From contig OZ243919.1 in NCBI GenBank assembly GCA_965213885.1, positions 248,001 through 312,000 of the forward strand: a DNA stretch of 64,000 nucleotides, given 5' to 3'. This DNA is from VYFG01 sp965213885. Lineage in GTDB: Bacteria > Pseudomonadota > Gammaproteobacteria > Arenicellales > Poriferihabitantaceae. Below are positions 55,882-64,000 of this stretch, piece after piece. How positions within the stretch are numbered: position 1 is the stretch's first letter; the number at the start of each line of letters is the position of its first letter. The translations under genes and the position numbers were made by a program. The notes below the pieces were generated by a model. It was given only the letters and a program-made list of their open reading frames with translations. It ran no database searches and was not told where the DNA came from.

Positions 55882-56130
55882 GGTCCATGTTCCTTGGGTA
55901 GGACTACGGAAATCATGCCATCCAATGCAATCGCGCGCAAGCGTGGCCCTTGGATGAAGTAAATCCGGCTGCTTACGGATTATAGTAGCAATCAATAACT
56001 GGCGTCTGGCCGAAATCCATAGTGATAATTACGTAATCAGGCACAAGGAAAATCATTAGATTATATAATCCCCGGTTTTTCCATAGATCGCTTCCGTCCG
56101 CAGAGCCTCCAGGATTGCATTGGCATTTCC

Positions 56131-57669
56131 ATGACACCCAAATCCCCCCATACCTATCTGACCGATATCCTCAATGCTCGGGTATACGATGTTGCCCGTG
56201 AAACGGCGCTCGATCATGCGCGGCTCCTGTCGGGCCGCCTGGACAATCACATCCTGTTGAAGCGCGAAGATCAACAGCCCGTGTTTTGCTACAAGATACG
56301 GGGCGCCTACAACAAGATGGCATCCCTTCCCAAAGCCCGGCTCCGCCGCGGCGTCGTGGCGGCATCCGCCGGCAACCATGCCATCGGTGTGGCGATGAGC
56401 GCTCATCAGCTGGGCTGCCGTGCAATTGTGGTGATGCCCCAGACCGCACCCGCAGTGAAGGTTGAGGCCGTGGAACGCTGGGGTGCGGAAGTACGGTTGG
56501 TTGGTGACAGTTTCGACGGTGCGGCAGAATACGCAGCAAACCTGTCGCGCAAGGAGAACAGGTTGTTGATTCCCCCGTTTGACGACCCCGACATCATCGC
56601 GGGTCAGGGAACCGTGGGCATGGAAATCCTCAGGCAGAGCCTTCACCCCGTCGATGCCATCTTCCTGCCGGTGGGTGGTGGTGGGCTGATCGCGGGGGTG
56701 GCGGTTTATGTCAAGCAGGTCCAGCCCGACGTGCGGATTATCGGCGTTGAGCCGGAGGAATCCGATGCCATGTACAGGTCAGTGAAGGCGGGAAGACGGT
56801 TGAAACTGAAACAGGTCGGTATCTTTGCCGATGGCGTTGCCGTCAAACAGGTAGGCAAGGAAACGTTCCGGATCTGCCGTGACATGGTGGACGAGCTCAT
56901 TCGCGTCAATACGGACGAAATCTGTGCCGCGGTCAAGGACATTTTCGAGGACACCCGTACTCTGGTGGAACCGTCGGGCGCACTCGGGATCGCCGGTGTC
57001 AAGCGATGGCTCAAGGAGCAGGAAGACAGGGGCAGTCCGGTTCGGGGCAAGAACCTGGTGGCGGTGTGTTCCGGCGCCAACGTCAATTTCGATCGTTTGC
57101 GTCACATTTCGGAGCGTGCCGAAATCGGCGAGCGACGTGAAGCCATCCTCGCGGTGACCATACCCGAGCGGCCAGGCTCGTTCCGGCGCTTCTGCGGCCT
57201 CATCGGCAACCGCCAGGTGTCCGAATTCAACTATCGTTATTCGACCGATGAGTGTGCGCATATCTTTGTCGGTGTCCAGATCAGGGAAAGGGACGAGATC
57301 AGGAAACTGGTCACCAAGCTTGAATCTGCCGGCTTCCCCACGTTGGACCTGACGGATAACGAAATCGCCAAGGTGCATGCGCGGCACATGGTGGGCGGCC
57401 GCGCACCGGGACTCGAACACGAACGCATCTTCAGTTTCGAGATTCCCGAACGTGTTGGCGCATTGCGGGAATTTCTTGACCAGCTGGGATCGGATTTCAA
57501 TATCACGTTGTTCCATTACCGCAACCACGGTTCCGATTTCGGACGGGTATTGTGCGGAATCTCGGTGCCTCCCGAAGGTCGGACGGCATTCAAGGTCTTC
57601 TTGCGCAACCTGGGATATGCCTACCGCGAGGAAACCGGCAACCCGGTGTATCGACTGTTCCTGTCCTGA
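56131..57669 (+). CDS. ilvA: Threonine deaminase (threonine dehydratase), biosynthetic
   Basis: Converts threonine to 2-oxobutanoate, the first step of isoleucine synthesis, using PLP. 512 aa, matching E. coli IlvA. The PLP lysine is in FCYKIRGAYNKM, the phosphate-binding glycines in PVGGGGLIAG, and SAGNHAIGVA is intact. Two tandem ACT-like regulatory domains follow (AILAVTIPERPGSFRRFCGL and IFSFEIPERVGALREFLDQL), where isoleucine binds for feedback control. A possible -10 TATAAT lies at 56064-56069. The operon partner is unclear: the genes after it are not isoleucine genes. Confidence 0.96.
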   Translation: MTPKSPHTYLTDILNARVYDVARETALDHARLLSGRLDNHILLKREDQQPVFCYKIRGAYNKMASLPKARLRRGVVAASAGNHAIGVAMSAHQLGCRAIVVMPQTAPAVKVEAVERWGAEVRLVGDSFDGAAEYAANLSRKENRLLIPPFDDPDIIAGQGTVGMEILRQSLHPVDAIFLPVGGGGLIAGVAVYVKQVQPDVRIIGVEPEESDAMYRSVKAGRRLKLKQVGIFADGVAVKQVGKETFRICRDMVDELIRVNTDEICAAVKDIFEDTRTLVEPSGALGIAGVKRWLKEQEDRGSPVRGKNLVAVCSGANVNFDRLRHISERAEIGERREAILAVTIPERPGSFRRFCGLIGNRQVSEFNYRYSTDECAHIFVGVQIRERDEIRKLVTKLESAGFPTLDLTDNEIAKVHARHMVGGRAPGLEHERIFSFEIPERVGALREFLDQLGSDFNITLFHYRNHGSDFGRVLCGISVPPEGRTAFKVFLRNLGYAYREETGNPVYRLFLS

Positions 57670-57679
57670 GCGTGGCAAC

Positions 57680-57901
57680 GTGAGCAGACGCAAACAAGAA
57701 AAATCCCGGCTGGTGGGCATCTTCAGCATGCCGGGTGAGGGACTGGTTGTGGAACTCGGGCTGGACAGCGGCACGGCGTTGTTCGATCGCCAGGGGCTGC
57801 AATACCGTATATTGCAGAGAAAGGGCCAGGGTCTCGACACCAGCACGGAGGAAAGTGCCCTGACACAGATGAACAGCTACTCACCTGCCTTTGATGTCTA
57901 G
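57680..57901 (+). CDS. Small hypothetical protein between ilvA and the PPTase gene
   Basis: A 73-aa frame from GTG 57680: SRRKQEKSRLVGIFSMPGEG, LVVELGLDSGTALFDRQGL, QYRILQRKGQGLDTSTEESA. Charged, with three or four predicted strands, no signal peptide, not recognised. It starts 10 bases after the ilvA stop and its TAG overlaps the start of the PPTase gene, so it sits in a tight transcription unit. Its reality rests on this spacing rather than on homology. Confidence 0.45.
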   Translation: MSRRKQEKSRLVGIFSMPGEGLVVELGLDSGTALFDRQGLQYRILQRKGQGLDTSTEESALTQMNSYSPAFDV

Positions 57902-58697
57902 TGAGCCGGCGCTGAGCGATCATGTCGGCATGCTCTGCCTGGACTGGAGACCTGCTGTTCCCCGGCCGCGGGCCACCGCCTCTCTGCGGGAAGGCATTCA
58001 CCTGTGGGCTGTTGACCTCGATTCCCTGAGCGATACGCTTTCCGCCTGTCTTGCGGCAGCCGACATCCGCCGTGGAGAGCGGATTGTCGATGCCGGGAAA
58101 CGCCGGCTGTATCTCGGCGGCCGTGCGGGCGTCCGGTTCCTGCTGTCGGCGTATACCGGCATTCCCGCGAACGACATCCGCTTTGGTTTTGGTGCCCGTG
58201 GCAAGCCGGAGTTGCTGGATGGCGGTGGCCGGCTCAGGTTCAATTACAGCCTTTCGGGGAACCGGGTTCTCTACGCCCTGGCTAAAGACCGGGAACTGGG
58301 CGTGGACATCGAGGTGCTGCCGCGGCGCACCAGCGCAGACTGCCTTGCCGCGAGAAAACTGACCGCTGCGGAACGTATTGCATGGAATGCCATGCCGAAG
58401 AGGGTGCAGAATGACGCCATGCTGTGCTGCTGGACGCGCAAGGAGGCTTACGGCAAGGCACTGGGTGTCGGCATCCGCTACAACCTGGGGCAGGTGGCGC
58501 TGTTTGACATGCCCGGTTCCTGCTGGTTCGATACGCCGCGCGCCGGACTGTTTCCCGACACGGACACCAGCGGCATGTCCGCCTCGCTTGCGGGGGTGCA
58601 GGTCAAAATGCCTTTCCCGGCAGTCGCCGCCCTGGTGTATCCGGGTGATGGGCGGGACAGGCCGTCCATCAGGTCCTGGCAGTTGGACATCCGCTGA
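57894..58697 (+). CDS. 4'-phosphopantetheinyl transferase, Sfp type
   Basis: Transfers phosphopantetheine from CoA onto carrier proteins. The 267-aa protein has the family motifs: GVDIEVLPRR (magnesium Asp and Glu) and CWTRKEAYGKALGVG (W-x-x-KEA-x-x-K). The middle contains FGARGKPELL and FNYSLSGNRVLYAL, corresponding to the CoA-binding segments. Its target is uncertain: no NRPS or PKS lies in the window, so it may serve fatty-acid ACP (the genome may lack AcpS) or a distant cluster. The ATG at 57894 is within the end of the small gene upstream; TTG 57891 is an alternative. The DegT gene follows after 39 bases. Confidence 0.92.
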   Translation: MSSEPALSDHVGMLCLDWRPAVPRPRATASLREGIHLWAVDLDSLSDTLSACLAAADIRRGERIVDAGKRRLYLGGRAGVRFLLSAYTGIPANDIRFGFGARGKPELLDGGGRLRFNYSLSGNRVLYALAKDRELGVDIEVLPRRTSADCLAARKLTAAERIAWNAMPKRVQNDAMLCCWTRKEAYGKALGVGIRYNLGQVALFDMPGSCWFDTPRAGLFPDTDTSGMSASLAGVQVKMPFPAVAALVYPGDGRDRPSIRSWQLDIR

Positions 58698-58736
58698 GTC
58701 GGGGGAGCACATGCAAAATCCATCAGGTCGCCGGTC

Positions 58737-59849
58737 ATGAAATTCGTGGATCTCGATGCGCAGTTCCGACGCCTCGAAACCGATATCCGTGGCGCGATTG
58801 ATGCCGTATTTACCCATGGCCAGTACATCATGGGGCCGGAGGTATACGCCCTGGAGGATGAACTCGCCGGGTATTGCGGCGTGGAGCACGTGATCAGCGC
58901 CGCAAGCGGCTTCGATGCCCTGCTGATGTCACTGATGAGTTACGGTATCGGGCCCGGCGACGCGGTGATCGCGCCGTCGTTCACGTTTGTGGCCACCGCC
59001 GAGGTGATCCAGTTGCTGGGCGCCAAGGTGATTTTTGTCGATGTGGATACCGCCACGTTCAACATCGACGTGAACCGGCTTGAGGAAACCGTCAGGCGGA
59101 TCAGGCGACAGGGCAGGATGAACCTCAGGGGCATCATACCGGTGGACCTGTTCGGGTTGCCTGCGGACTACGAGGCGATTGCCGGGATTGCCGCGAGTCA
59201 CGACCTGTTCGTGCTGGCGGATGCCGCCCAGAGCTTCGGCGGAAGCAGGGATGGTCACAGGGTCGGCACGTTCGGTGATCTGGCCGCCACCAGTTTCTTC
59301 CCGGCGAAGCCTCTCGGCTGCTACGGGGACGGCGGTGCGGTCTTCACCGCTGACGGAGAGCGGGCCGAAGTGCTCAGGTCCATACGATTCCATGGCAAGG
59401 GCACCAACCAGTACGACAACGTCCGCACCGGCATCACCGGCCGGCTGGATACCATTCAGGCAGCGGTTCTGCGATGCAAGCTCAAGGTGCTGGATGATGA
59501 GATTGCCGCCAGGCAGAAGGTTGCGAAGCGATATACCCTCGGGCTTTCCGATCAGGTGAAGACGCCGGCCATTCCCGCAAACTGTACCACGACCTGGGCC
59601 CAGTACACGCTCCGCTCCGCCGAGAGGGACCGGATCCGGAAGGCCCTGGATGACGGGGGCATCCCTTCGGCGGTCTACTATCCCTGCCCCCTGCACCGGC
59701 AGCCCGCGTTCAGCAACGCGGTAGGCGACGGCATCAGCATGCCGGTATCCGATCTCCTGGCGGACGAGGTTTTCAGCCTGCCCATGCATCCGTACCTCGA
59801 ACCATCCGACCAGGACAGGATCATCGACACGATTCGACGCGCACTTTGA
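58737..59849 (+). CDS. DegT/DnrJ/EryC1/StrS family PLP aminotransferase
   Basis: 370 aa. It carries the sugar-aminotransferase signature: VDLDAQFRRLETDIRGAID at the start, SAASGFDALLMSL, the PLP aspartate segment ADAAQSFGG, and the catalytic lysine in SFFPAKPLGCYGDGGAV. This subgroup (WbpE/WlbC-like) transfers amino groups onto nucleotide-linked keto sugars for O-antigen or other surface glycans. No other sugar genes are nearby, so the pathway is unknown. It starts 39 bases after the PPTase gene. The 172 bases after it contain no supported feature before the convergent topA stop. Confidence 0.92.
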   Translation: MKFVDLDAQFRRLETDIRGAIDAVFTHGQYIMGPEVYALEDELAGYCGVEHVISAASGFDALLMSLMSYGIGPGDAVIAPSFTFVATAEVIQLLGAKVIFVDVDTATFNIDVNRLEETVRRIRRQGRMNLRGIIPVDLFGLPADYEAIAGIAASHDLFVLADAAQSFGGSRDGHRVGTFGDLAATSFFPAKPLGCYGDGGAVFTADGERAEVLRSIRFHGKGTNQYDNVRTGITGRLDTIQAAVLRCKLKVLDDEIAARQKVAKRYTLGLSDQVKTPAIPANCTTTWAQYTLRSAERDRIRKALDDGGIPSAVYYPCPLHRQPAFSNAVGDGISMPVSDLLADEVFSLPMHPYLEPSDQDRIIDTIRRAL

Positions 59850-60021
59850 CCCCGGGCATGGAGGCGGGCGCGGTTTTCCTCGCCGCCCGTCCATTGAATC
59901 GATGTGACCCCTGCCGGATGACGACAACGTGTTTCTGATCGCAGGGTGCGGCTTTTGTGAATCACAACCGGGCTCCCATCCACCGGGTGGTTCCCGCCGG
60001 ATGCGTTCGTCCGGACCCTGA

Positions 60022-62445
60022 TCAGGGGAGTGTTGTCGTCCGCTTCCCGCCCGGTTTCTTTCTTGCCGCCCTGGCCGGGGCCGCTTTCTTCTTCCCGGAT
60101 TTTTTCTTCGCGGCCTTGCGTGCGGCTGTTTTCTTCCTGGCCGCCTTTTTCTTGCCCCGCGCGGGCTTGCCTTCCTTCAGAAGCTCCTCGCAATCCTCCA
60201 GGGTGAGCGTCTTGGGCTCGACCACATCCCTGGGTACCCTGGCGTTGACGTTCCCGTTGGTGATGTAGGGCCCGTAGCGGCCGTTCAGTACCTGGATTCC
60301 GGCTTCCTCGAAATTGAGGATGATGCGGTTCGCGTCTTTTTCCTTTTTTTCCGACACCAGTCTCAGTACGGTTTCCCGGTCCACAAAGAGCGGATCGTGA
60401 TCCTTGCCGAGGGATACGAACTGGTCGCCATAGCGGACATAGGGACCAAAACGGCCGATGGCCACGGTCAGGGGTTCGCCCTCGGGGGTTTCCCCCATAT
60501 CCCGTGGCAGCCTGAACAGGTCCAGCGCCGCCTCCAGGGAAATCTCGTCCAGCTTCTGTTCCGGCCTCAGGCTGGCGAACCTGGGCTTTTCATCGTCTTC
60601 GCGGGTGCCGATCTGGGCGATCGGCCCGTAACGGCCCAGGCGCACGGATACCGGCTTCCCCGTCTTCGGATCCTCCCCGAGAACGCGGGCCTGGATCGCA
60701 TCCTGGCGGCTGACGGTTTCCGCCTTCTCCTCGATTCGCTTCTCGAAGGAATCCCAGAAGTTCCTGATCAGCGGCACCCACTGCTTCTCGCCGCGGGATA
60801 TCTCATCCAGTTCATCCTCCAACCGTGCCGTGAACTCGTAGTCAACGTACTGCGTGAAGTGCCGCGAAAGAAAGTGGTTGACGATCTTGCCGAGGTCGGT
60901 GGCCTCAAAACGCCGCTTCTCCAGCGTGACGTACTCCTGTTTGAGCAGGGTGCCGATGATGTTGGTCCAGGTGGAAGGCCGGCCGATGCCGTATTCTTCG
61001 AGGGTCTTGACCAGGGACGCCTCGTTGTAGCGGGGAGGCGGCTCGGTGAAGTGCTGTTCCGGTCTTACCTGCTTCAGGACCACGGTGTCGCCTTCCCTCA
61101 TGGCGGGCAGAATGATGTCCTTGTCGAACTTGTCCTTCTTGTCATCCCGCCCTTCCTTGTACACGGACATGTATCCCGGCACCCGGACGGTGCGCCCCGT
61201 GGCGCGGAAAACGCCGGCGTCCCCCGCCGAGAGGTCCACCGCCACCGTGTCGATGACGGCAGGAATCATCTGGCAGGCCATGGTCCGTTTCCAGATCAGG
61301 TCGTACAGACGGTACTGGTCGTCGGAGAGCGCGCCCCGGAGACTCTCCGGAATCTGCTCCACGGACGTGGGACGGATCGCTTCGTGTGCCTCCTGGGCGT
61401 TCTTGGACTTGTTCCGGAAGGTATTGGGTTTGGCCGGCACCATGTCGGCGCCGAAGCGTTTCGCGATCAGTCCCCGGATTTCCGCCACTGCCACGTTGGC
61501 CAACACCACCGAGTCGGTTCGCATGTAGGTGATGAGTCCGGTTGAACCGGAGCCGGTGTCGATGCCTTCGTACAGCTGCTGGGCCGTTTGCATGGTCCGC
61601 CGGGTGCTGAAGCCGAGCTTTCGTGAAGCCTCCTGCTGTAAGGTGGAGGTGGTGAACGGTGGTTTGGGGGAATCCCTGGTTTCCCTTCTGGCGACCGATT
61701 CGACCCGCAGGCGTCCGTCCGCCGCCTCGACCAGGCGGTGTTCGACTTCTACCGCCCTGGTATTGTCGGTGATGGAGAACTTGCCCAGCTTCTCGCCTTC
61801 GAACCGGGTCAGTCTGCTGACGAACTCCGAACCTGCCGCGATGCAGTCGGCCTCGATGGTCCAGTATTCCTGTGGAATGAAGCGGGCGATCTCCTCGTCC
61901 CGCTCGCAGATCAGCCGAAGCGCCGGGCTTTGCACCCGGCCTGCGGAAAGACCGGCCCGGATCTTCTTCCACAACAGCGGCGACAGGCTGAATCCCACCA
62001 GACGATCAAGGGCGCGGCGGGCCTGGTAGGCGTCGATCAGGTTGTGCGACAGCGTACGCGGGTTCTGTACCGCGTTGCGGATCGCCTCCCGGGTAATCTC
62101 ATGGAACTCGACCCGGTAAACGGGCTTGTCCTCGATCAGGTTGCGTTCCTTGAGCAGTTCATACAGGTGCCAGGAGATCGCCTCTCCTTCACGGTCCGGG
62201 TCGGTGGCCAGATACAGGGCATCGGCCTTTTTCATTGCCCGGGCGATGGTTTCCACATGTTTCCTGCTGCCCTCGATGACTTCATATTTCATCTCGAAGT
62301 CCTGCTTCGGGTCCACGGCATTTCCCTTGCGCGGGAGATCCCGCACATGGCCGTAGGAAGCCAGGGCGACAAAATCATTGCCCAGGTAGCGCGACATGGA
62401 GCGCGCCTTGGCCGGCGATTCGACGATAATTAGCGGCTTGCCCAT
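60022..62445 (-). CDS. topA: DNA topoisomerase I
   Basis: Relaxes negatively supercoiled DNA. 807 aa from ATG 62445 (MGKPLIIVESPAKA; the TTG at 62454 only adds three residues). The TOPRIM acidic residues are in VESPAKA and ATDPDREGEAISWHL, and the active-site tyrosine is in TGLITYMRTDSVVLA. In place of zinc fingers the C-terminus has topo_C repeats (LGRYGPIAQIGTR, IGRFGPYVRYGDQF, NGRYGPYITNGNVN). A final lysine/alanine-rich tail of about 50 residues (KKAARKKTAARKAAKKKSGK) is probably a DNA-binding extension, resembling the lysine-rich tails of H1/AlgP-like proteins. smg lies 34 bases upstream on the same strand. Confidence 0.96.
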   Translation of the reverse strand: MGKPLIIVESPAKARSMSRYLGNDFVALASYGHVRDLPRKGNAVDPKQDFEMKYEVIEGSRKHVETIARAMKKADALYLATDPDREGEAISWHLYELLKERNLIEDKPVYRVEFHEITREAIRNAVQNPRTLSHNLIDAYQARRALDRLVGFSLSPLLWKKIRAGLSAGRVQSPALRLICERDEEIARFIPQEYWTIEADCIAAGSEFVSRLTRFEGEKLGKFSITDNTRAVEVEHRLVEAADGRLRVESVARRETRDSPKPPFTTSTLQQEASRKLGFSTRRTMQTAQQLYEGIDTGSGSTGLITYMRTDSVVLANVAVAEIRGLIAKRFGADMVPAKPNTFRNKSKNAQEAHEAIRPTSVEQIPESLRGALSDDQYRLYDLIWKRTMACQMIPAVIDTVAVDLSAGDAGVFRATGRTVRVPGYMSVYKEGRDDKKDKFDKDIILPAMREGDTVVLKQVRPEQHFTEPPPRYNEASLVKTLEEYGIGRPSTWTNIIGTLLKQEYVTLEKRRFEATDLGKIVNHFLSRHFTQYVDYEFTARLEDELDEISRGEKQWVPLIRNFWDSFEKRIEEKAETVSRQDAIQARVLGEDPKTGKPVSVRLGRYGPIAQIGTREDDEKPRFASLRPEQKLDEISLEAALDLFRLPRDMGETPEGEPLTVAIGRFGPYVRYGDQFVSLGKDHDPLFVDRETVLRLVSEKKEKDANRIILNFEEAGIQVLNGRYGPYITNGNVNARVPRDVVEPKTLTLEDCEELLKEGKPARGKKKAARKKTAARKAAKKKSGKKKAAPARAARKKPGGKRTTTLP

Positions 62446-62479
62446 CGGGGACAACGGAGCAGACAGAGAACGCGGAATG

Positions 62480-62962
62480 TCAGTGGATGCAGGCGTGCAG
62501 GCCGTCGAGCACCAGGGTTTCCGTCAATTCGCTGATCCCCTCGCCGCCGGTGTAGTTGCTGAGCACCATGAGGATGACCCACTTGATATGGTCCAACTCC
62601 ACCTGTTCCACTCCGAGGGCCATCAACTGGTCGATCACCATCTCCCGGGTAATCCCGTTCAGCACACCGCATTGCTCCAGGCTGAGCAGGAGTCCCCGGG
62701 CCTCCAGGTTGAGATGTTCACATTCATCAGGCGTGTAATGACGGACGGCGCCAGCAGGGCAGATCGAATTTTCTCCCGGGTTCTGTTCGCACAGACGGGC
62801 CAGGTTCTCGAGCCAGTCAAATGCCTGGTCGATCATTGCATGTTCGAATCCTGCCTGGCTCAGTTCCAGCGCAAGGGTTTCCTGGTCCGGCTCGTAACCG
62901 TCATCATCAAACATATAGTTTTCAAACAGATAGATCAGGACATCGAGCAAGCTTTCTTTCAT
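62480..62962 (-). CDS. smg: Smg family protein (DUF494)
   Basis: A 160-aa protein matching the conserved Smg family: MKESLLDVLIYLFENYMFDD at the start, QAGFEHAMIDQAFDWLENLA, GLLLSLEQCGVLNGITREMV, and the C-terminal helix DHIKWVILMVLSNYTG. The function is unknown, but in gammaproteobacteria it nearly always lies with dprA and topA, as here (topA downstream). ATG 62962 starts the conserved core; the open frame to 63052 is not supported. Confidence 0.92.
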   Translation of the reverse strand: MKESLLDVLIYLFENYMFDDDGYEPDQETLALELSQAGFEHAMIDQAFDWLENLARLCEQNPGENSICPAGAVRHYTPDECEHLNLEARGLLLSLEQCGVLNGITREMVIDQLMALGVEQVELDHIKWVILMVLSNYTGGEGISELTETLVLDGLHACIH

Positions 62963-63559
62963 CGACACTGAAAATTTTGTTGATCGGGGGTTCTCCCGCT
63001 GACAGGCGTTGGTGTCCCTGGGTGTATCGGAAGCCGGTCCCTGCAATTCCATCTATACTAGAATGGAGGAAACTTGGCCCGCCGTCAATCCGTTGAGTTC
63101 AATTATTTTTTTCGGGTATCCCCCGGGCGGGAGCCCACCGGACTCCTGCCGGATGTACGAGCGGGGAGGCGCCATCAGGGCCCGCGTGTGTGTGGCCGAT
63201 TGGGCGGACCTCCGGGGCATTGGGCCGGCTCTTCCGGCGCGGGACAAGGACCCGTGATGCACTTCGGATCCGTGCGGGCCTGGCAAACGTCACCGGATTC
63301 CTATAATTATCCGTCGTTTGCGGGTAGAATTGGATCGTACCAAGCGAGTGGAAAACGCCCTTACGCCTTCCCGATTTCTGTGAAAGTACATCCCCTTTCC
63401 AGGGTGGCGTTCGCCTGCGTCATCGCCCCGGAACGGTTGTCTCGCCCCGGATTCCCATGCCTTTCGAAAGATACCCGTCAACGCATCCCGTCACCTTCGA
63501 TCGACGACCTGCAGTGTTTGATTCCCGGCTGCGCCAGGATAATCACCAGCACCTCCGTC
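62963..63559. other. Intergenic region between divergent smg and hisB
   Basis: No gene is supported in these 597 bases. The divergent promoters of smg-topA and of the his genes must lie here. dprA, usually beyond smg, is absent. No clear hairpin attenuator or his leader peptide could be picked out. Confidence 0.4.
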
Positions 63560-64000
63560 ATGACTGAACGAACCGCAGAAATATCCCGCGATACTGCGGA
63601 AACGCACATTACCGTGAAGCTCAACCTGGACGGATCCGGAAAGGGCAGCTTCAACACGGGCGTGCCTTTCCTCGAGCACATGCTGGACCAGGTGGCGAGG
63701 CACGGCGTGGTGGACCTGTTCGTGGACGCGGAAGGGGACCTGCATATTGATGACCACCACACAGTGGAGGATATCGGCATCACCATCGGCCAGGCGGTTG
63801 CAGCGGCCCTGGGGGACAAGGCGGGGATTCGTCGCTATGGCCATGCCTATGTCCCCCTTGATGAAGCGCTCAGCAGGGTGGTCATCGATTTTTCCGGGCG
63901 ACCGTTGCTGGTCCAGCACGTCGCCTGGCCCGATGCCATGGTGGGCCGTTTCGCCACCACCCTGGTGCACGAATTCTTCCAGGGATTCTGCAACCATGCC
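63560..64000 (+). CDS. hisB: Imidazoleglycerol-phosphate dehydratase, 3' end beyond the window
   Basis: Sixth-step enzyme of histidine biosynthesis, dehydrating IGP with manganese. The 147 visible residues (about three quarters of a 195-aa monofunctional HisB) contain both metal-binding clusters of the first half, EHMLDQVARHG and DDHHTVEDIG, then RYGHAYVPLDEALSRVVIDF and LVHEFFQGFCNHA at the edge. The protein starts directly with the dehydratase domain at ATG 63560, so it is not the HisB fusion with the phosphatase seen in enteric bacteria. Confidence 0.95.
   Translation, partial: MTERTAEISRDTAETHITVKLNLDGSGKGSFNTGVPFLEHMLDQVARHGVVDLFVDAEGDLHIDDHHTVEDIGITIGQAVAAALGDKAGIRRYGHAYVPLDEALSRVVIDFSGRPLLVQHVAWPDAMVGRFATTLVHEFFQGFCNHA

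Noticed and set aside
57894..59849. Sfp-type PPTase and DegT aminotransferase as part of a natural-product cluster
   Set aside because: No NRPS, PKS or sugar biosynthesis genes are present; they sit beside ilvA and topA and may be ordinary genes. They are 20 kb from the RiPP island, whose chemistry needs no carrier protein.

Overview
The window looks like the chromosome of a GC-rich gammaproteobacterium. The core genes are laid out as in that class: def-fmt-rsmB-trkA-trkH on the plus strand (10.1-15.8 kb), a pcm-like gene followed by tolC (16.0-18.1 kb), smg next to topA (60.0-63.0 kb), plus ilvA and the start of hisB. Between these blocks lie large accessory regions with decayed toxin-antitoxin genes, transposase scraps, cell-surface barrel proteins and lipoproteins. 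That mix suggests a slowly eroding, perhaps host-associated genome; this lifestyle is an inference.

Layout. 0-9.1 kb: a truncated lipoprotein, an inverse-autotransporter-like barrel protein, an orphan TRAP solute receptor, broken higBA, two unrelated P-loop ATPases and an ABC-ATPase relic. 9.2-18.1 kb: housekeeping block. 18.7-39.1 kb: a RiPP biosynthesis island. 39.2-45.4 kb: a giant Calx-beta surface protein preceded by 26 copies of a 5-bp repeat. 45.6-56 kb: further accessory genes (subtilisin-like autotransporter, lipoproteins, a tyrosine recombinase beside a TbpB-like lipoprotein, a DUF1703-type ATPase). 56.1-64 kb: ilvA, a small orphan gene, an Sfp-type phosphopantetheinyl transferase, a DegT-type aminotransferase, topA, smg and hisB (cut by the window edge).

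The main system is the RiPP island. A short precursor (85 aa, start decided by its ribosome binding site) has a nitrile-hydratase-type leader ending in a SAG cleavage site and a tiny core, LCCCGV. It is transcribed from an extended -10 promoter and closed by a very strong terminator. Nearby are an E1-like/YcaO fused cyclodehydratase, the NHLM export set (HlyD-like protein, peptidase-ABC transporter, second ABC transporter), an MMPL/RND exporter, two sterol/tocopherol-methyltransferase-like SAM enzymes, a flavin oxidase of the BBE/cytokinin-dehydrogenase type, an unrecognised 374-aa protein, and an AlkB-type membrane monooxygenase fused to what reads as a degenerate half of glutamine-synthetase adenylyltransferase (GlnE). 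No SagB/McbC azoline dehydrogenase is visible. The proposed pathway is: YcaO converts the three cysteines to azolines, the flavin and di-iron enzymes oxidise, the methyltransferases decorate, and the C39 peptidase/ABC pair removes the leader and exports the product.

The second notable element is the pentanucleotide tract 5' of the giant surface-protein gene. All three frames through it are open, and the only strong ribosome binding site upstream is currently out of frame with the gene, as expected for a phase-variable (contingency) locus.
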